Positions 6,930 to 9,156 of a stretch of DNA of 9,156 nt are shown here, piece after piece; position 1 is the stretch's first letter, and each line of letters starts with the position of its first letter. Source of the stretch: an uncultured Pelosinus sp. (GTDB lineage: Bacteria > Bacillota > Negativicutes > UMGS1260); the NCBI GenBank assembly GCA_900550105.1, contig URQW01000102.1, positions 1 to 9,156 of the forward strand, read 5' to 3'. Both the position numbers and the translations under genes were made by a program. Under the pieces are notes generated by a model. It saw only the letters and a program-made list of their open reading frames with translations, was not told where the DNA came from and made no database searches.

Positions 6930-8120
6930 TTATAGACCAGCTTCCTGGCGTAAAATAGCAGCCTTGTCTGTTTGCTCCCAAGGAAGGTTCAGATCGTTAC
7001 GGCCAAAATGACCATAAGCAGCCGTCTGTTTATAAATCGGACGACGTAAATCCAGCATTTTTATGATGCCAGCAGGACGCAAATCAAAATGTTTCTGTAC
7101 TAAAGCAGCGATAACAGCGTCATCCACTTTGCCTGTTTCAAAGGTTTCTACCATAACTGAAACAGGACGAGCTACGCCAATCGCATAAGCAAGCTGAATT
7201 TCGCATTTATCAGCAAGTCCGGCGGCAACAATATTTTTTGCCACATAACGAGCTGCATAGGCGCCAGAGCGGTCTACTTTTGTAGGATCCTTACCGGAAA
7301 AAGCGCCGCCGCCATGACGAGCCATGCCGCCATAAGTATCAACAATAATTTTACGGCCTGTTAAGCCAGCGTCACCCTGTGGACCGCCAATAACAAAACG
7401 GCCCGTCGGATTAATATAATATTTAGTTTTATCATCAAGCAGTTCCGTTGGTACGATTGGTTTAATCACATGTGCGATTAAATCCTGTTCAATTGTTTTT
7501 AGTTCCACTTCTGGGCCATGTTGGGTCGAAATTACAATCGTATCAATGCGTACAGGCTTGCCATTTACATATTCTACCGTAACTTGTGTTTTTCCATCAG
7601 GACGCAAGTAAGGCAGTGTTCCATTTTTACGAACTTCCGATAAATGACGTGATAATTTGTGCGCTAAGGAAATTGGCAAGGGCATATAATCATCGGTTTC
7701 ATTCGTGGCATAACCAAACATCATGCCTTGGTCGCCAGCGCCAATTGCTTCAATTTCATCCATTTCTCCCTGTTTCGCTTCCAGCGCCTTATCAACACCC
7801 ATAGCAATATCAGGCGACTGTTCGTCGATCGACACAAGGACGCCGCAAGTATCACCGTCAAAACCAAATTTTGCCCGAGTATAACCAATCTCTTTTACGG
7901 TGTTGCGGACAACTTTAGGAATATCAGCATAGCACTGCGTCGTAATTTCACCGGCTACATGGACCTGACCGGTCGTTACCAGCGTTTCACAGGCAACGCG
8001 AGCAAAAGGATCTTGTTCTAAAATCGCATCTAAAATGCCGTCAGAAATCTGATCAGCTATTTTATCAGGATGTCCTTCTGTAACTGATTCTGATGTAAAT
8101 AAAACACGTTTTTCTTTCAA
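6930..8120 (-). CDS. metK: S-adenosylmethionine synthetase MetK
   Basis: MetK makes S-adenosylmethionine from methionine and ATP, releasing phosphate and pyrophosphate. The protein starts at a TTG at 8120, which gives 396 residues, the normal length, beginning MKEKRVLFTSESVTEGHPDK as expected for the family. AGGAGG lies 7 nt before this TTG. The frame is open for 35 further codons upstream, but that stretch is the riboswitch and terminator. GHPDK holds His17 and Asp19, which bind ATP and magnesium. The two family signatures are GAGDQGMMFGY (about 127-137) and GGGAFSGKD (about 270-278). The gene is intact, ends in TAA, and lies 224 nt after coaBC. Expression is expected to fall when SAM is abundant, through the leader riboswitch. 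Its product feeds RsmB and RlmN downstream, among many other enzymes. Confidence 0.97.
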   Translation of the reverse strand: MKEKRVLFTSESVTEGHPDKIADQISDGILDAILEQDPFARVACETLVTTGQVHVAGEITTQCYADIPKVVRNTVKEIGYTRAKFGFDGDTCGVLVSIDEQSPDIAMGVDKALEAKQGEMDEIEAIGAGDQGMMFGYATNETDDYMPLPISLAHKLSRHLSEVRKNGTLPYLRPDGKTQVTVEYVNGKPVRIDTIVISTQHGPEVELKTIEQDLIAHVIKPIVPTELLDDKTKYYINPTGRFVIGGPQGDAGLTGRKIIVDTYGGMARHGGGAFSGKDPTKVDRSGAYAARYVAKNIVAAGLADKCEIQLAYAIGVARPVSVMVETFETGKVDDAVIAALVQKHFDLRPAGIIKMLDLRRPIYKQTAAYGHFGRNDLNLPWEQTDKAAILRQEAGL

Positions 8121-8127
8121 AAAAAGC

Positions 8128-8133
8128 CCTCCT
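8128..8133 (-). promoter_or_regulatory. metK: metK ribosome binding site
   Basis: AGGAGG on the minus strand lies 7 nt before the TTG at 8120 and after the riboswitch terminator. It fixes the metK start at that TTG and rules out upstream ATG codons at 8225, 8195 and 8183, which lie in the aptamer or expression platform. Confidence 0.85.
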
Positions 8134-8147
8134 CTATTGTGCTGTTT

Positions 8148-8177
8148 AAAAAAGAAAAACTCCCTAAATGGGAGTTT
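8148..8177 (-). terminator. Rho-independent terminator of the metK SAM riboswitch
   Basis: On the minus strand AAACTCCC (8177-8170), loop ATTTA, and GGGAGTTT (8164-8157) form a perfect 8-bp stem followed by a U-rich run to 8148. The 5' arm CTCCCAT (8174-8168) is also complementary to ATGGGAG (8195-8189) at the 3' end of the aptamer. That pairing would make a 7-bp antiterminator with a 14-nt loop. The two forms exclude each other, as expected for a transcriptional OFF switch. Confidence 0.9.
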
Positions 8178-8294
8178 AATCATTCGCTCTCCCATCTCGC
8201 AAGAATTTCTCGCCGGAATTGGCACCGTTTTAGCTTGTACTAAATGGTTGCCGCGGTATCATTGGGCCTGTCCCTCCACCAACTCTTGATGAGT
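8148..8294 (-). promoter_or_regulatory. SAM-I (S-box) riboswitch controlling metK
   Basis: The aptamer is at about 8294-8189 on the minus strand and the expression platform follows to 8148. Conserved S-box blocks appear in order: CTCATCAAGAG, GGTGGAGGGACAGGCCC, ATGATACC, GCGGCAACC, GGTGCCAATTCC and GAGATGGGAG. P1 pairs CTCATC (8293-8288) with GATGGG (8196-8191). P3 is closed by GGCAACC with GGTGCC, and P4 by GCGAG with CTTGC. When SAM binds, P1 holds GATGGG, freeing CTCCC to build the terminator and stop transcription before metK. Without SAM the antiterminator forms. This is product feedback on SAM synthesis and a hallmark of Bacillota. Confidence 0.96.
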
Positions 8295-8319
8295 AAAATA
8301 TAAAATTTTCACAAGTGCA

Positions 8320-8348
8320 ATTGTATAGTAGAATGGCAAAAAAATCAA
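8320..8348 (-). promoter_or_regulatory. metK: sigma-A-type promoter of metK
   Basis: TTGATT (8348-8343) and TACAAT (8325-8320) are spaced 17 nt on the minus strand, matching the -35 and -10 consensus at 4/6 and 5/6. The start would fall near 8313, about 20 nt before the riboswitch aptamer. The -35 overlaps the TGA stop of coaBC (8347-8345), so metK has its own promoter set tightly against the preceding gene. Confidence 0.65.
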
Positions 8349-9156
8349 GAGCTTTTTTGCAGAATTGTGAAAACATGATCTAATATTTGATCAGCCAAAG
8401 CCTCTTTCGTCATCTGCGGTAATTCGACTATGGCGCCATCACGGAATAAAAGCTTGGCTATATTCGTGTCAACATTAAATCCGGCGCCTGGCTGTGATAC
8501 GTCATTCGCTACAATAAGATCAAGATTCTTCTCTACTAGCTTTTTCGCCGCATAAGCTTCCACATTCTGTGTTTCCGCCGCAAAGCCTACGAGAATCTGT
8601 TTTTCTTTTATAGTACCCAATTCGCGTAAAATATCCGGATTGCGCTCTAATTCAATGATTAAATTACCGTCATTTTTCTTGATTTTATGAGTAGCTACCG
8701 TTACTGGACGATAATCAGATACAGCGGCTGCCTTAATGACAACATCGCAAGTCGTAAAATATTTTAGCACTTCTTGCTGCATTTCTTTGGCGCTCTCAAC
8801 AGAACAAAAAGTAACGCCATCAGGTTGCGGCAAACTGGAAGGACCAGATACTAAAATAACTTTGGCTCCCTGTTTTACCGCTTGCGCCGCAATAGCATAG
8901 CCCATTTTCCCACTGGATCGATTACCAATATAGCGAACAGGATCAATGGCTTCACGCGTGCCAGCTGCTGTAACTAAAATGGTCTTACCAAGAAGCGGCT
9001 TCTTCTGCGCAAAAAAGTTTTGTACAAAAGCGACAATTTCCAAAGGTTCCGCTAACCGTCCCACTCCTTCGGTGCCACAGGCCAATAGGCCGCTGCCTGG
9101 CGAAATAAAGTGGTAACCAAGCTCTTTTAAAGTGGCCATATTTTTTTGCACAACAG
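8345..9156 (-). CDS. coaBC: bifunctional phosphopantothenoylcysteine decarboxylase/synthetase, 5' end missing
   Basis: CoaBC carries two steps of coenzyme A synthesis: CoaB joins cysteine to 4'-phosphopantothenate using CTP, and the flavoprotein CoaC decarboxylates the product. Only the last 269 codons are in the window; the gene begins beyond 9156, and a GTG at 9151 is internal. The first 40 or so residues are the tail of CoaC. They include GLLACG, whose Cys matches the E. coli active-site Cys158. The CoaB domain is complete. It shows TAAGTREAIDPVRYIGN, then NRSSGKMG (its Asn matches E. coli Asn210), AAVSDYRP, HKIKK (with the lysine corresponding to E. coli Lys289), NPDIL and ANDVS. It ends in TGA at 8345, overlapping the -35 of metK. 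The dinucleotide-binding fold and motif order exclude an unrelated Rossmann protein. Confidence 0.96.
   Translation of the reverse strand, partial: VVQKNMATLKELGYHFISPGSGLLACGTEGVGRLAEPLEIVAFVQNFFAQKKPLLGKTILVTAAGTREAIDPVRYIGNRSSGKMGYAIAAQAVKQGAKVILVSGPSSLPQPDGVTFCSVESAKEMQQEVLKYFTTCDVVIKAAAVSDYRPVTVATHKIKKNDGNLIIELERNPDILRELGTIKEKQILVGFAAETQNVEAYAAKKLVEKNLDLIVANDVSQPGAGFNVDTNIAKLLFRDGAIVELPQMTKEALADQILDHVFTILQKSS

Noticed and set aside
8121..8225. N-terminal extension of MetK starting at an ATG at 8225
   Set aside because: The region is the SAM-I aptamer end, antiterminator and terminator. The extension has no family similarity, and a good ribosome binding site precedes the TTG at 8120.
8336..8360. 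Inverted repeat GCAAAAAA / TTTTTTGC at the coaBC end as a terminator
   Set aside because: The stem is almost all A-T with a 9-nt loop and overlaps the metK -35, so stable termination is unlikely.

Overview
The window looks like a chromosomal housekeeping region of a Bacillota (Firmicutes) bacterium. My best guess is the Negativicutes or a related clostridial line. The grounds are the coaBC / priA-def-fmt-rsmB-rlmN gene order, a SAM-I (S-box) riboswitch on metK, strong GGAGG-type ribosome binding sites, two TTG starts, and a DUF116 gene. The taxonomic placement is inference. All eight recognised genes and one small unrecognised gene lie on the minus strand, so transcription runs from high to low coordinates. 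I see no mobile element, CRISPR array, rRNA, tRNA or integration site.

Layout in the order of transcription: the 3' part of coaBC (coenzyme A synthesis) enters from the right edge and ends at 8345. Its stop codon overlaps the -35 element of a good sigma-A-like promoter that drives metK. The metK leader carries a complete SAM-I riboswitch (about 8189-8294) followed by a terminator (8148-8177). metK itself starts at a TTG at 8120. The long in-frame upstream extension is riboswitch RNA and is not protein. Next comes a 56-codon gene (6861-6691) with its own ribosome binding site and no family that I recognise. A perfect 11-bp hairpin (6651-6677) separates it from priA, with a possible promoter overlapping the hairpin.

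From priA onward the genes form one tight cluster: priA (replication restart helicase), a 59-nt gap, def (peptide deformylase), fmt (Met-tRNA formyltransferase, overlapping def by 11 nt), a DUF116 membrane-anchored cysteine-rich protein (10-nt gap), rsmB (16S rRNA m5C methyltransferase, 4-nt ATGA overlap), and rlmN (23S rRNA A2503 methyltransferase, 14-nt gap, running off the left edge). Apart from priA and the DUF116 protein, this cluster handles initiator formylation, deformylation and rRNA methylation. RsmB and RlmN use the SAM that MetK makes, and metK sits just upstream.

Most of the window is ordinary core genome. The parts worth a second look are the small 56-aa gene, the hairpin/promoter overlap before priA, and the DUF116 protein with up to ten cysteines. 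There is no gene-free stretch above 300 bases; the longest, 8121-8344, is the metK leader.
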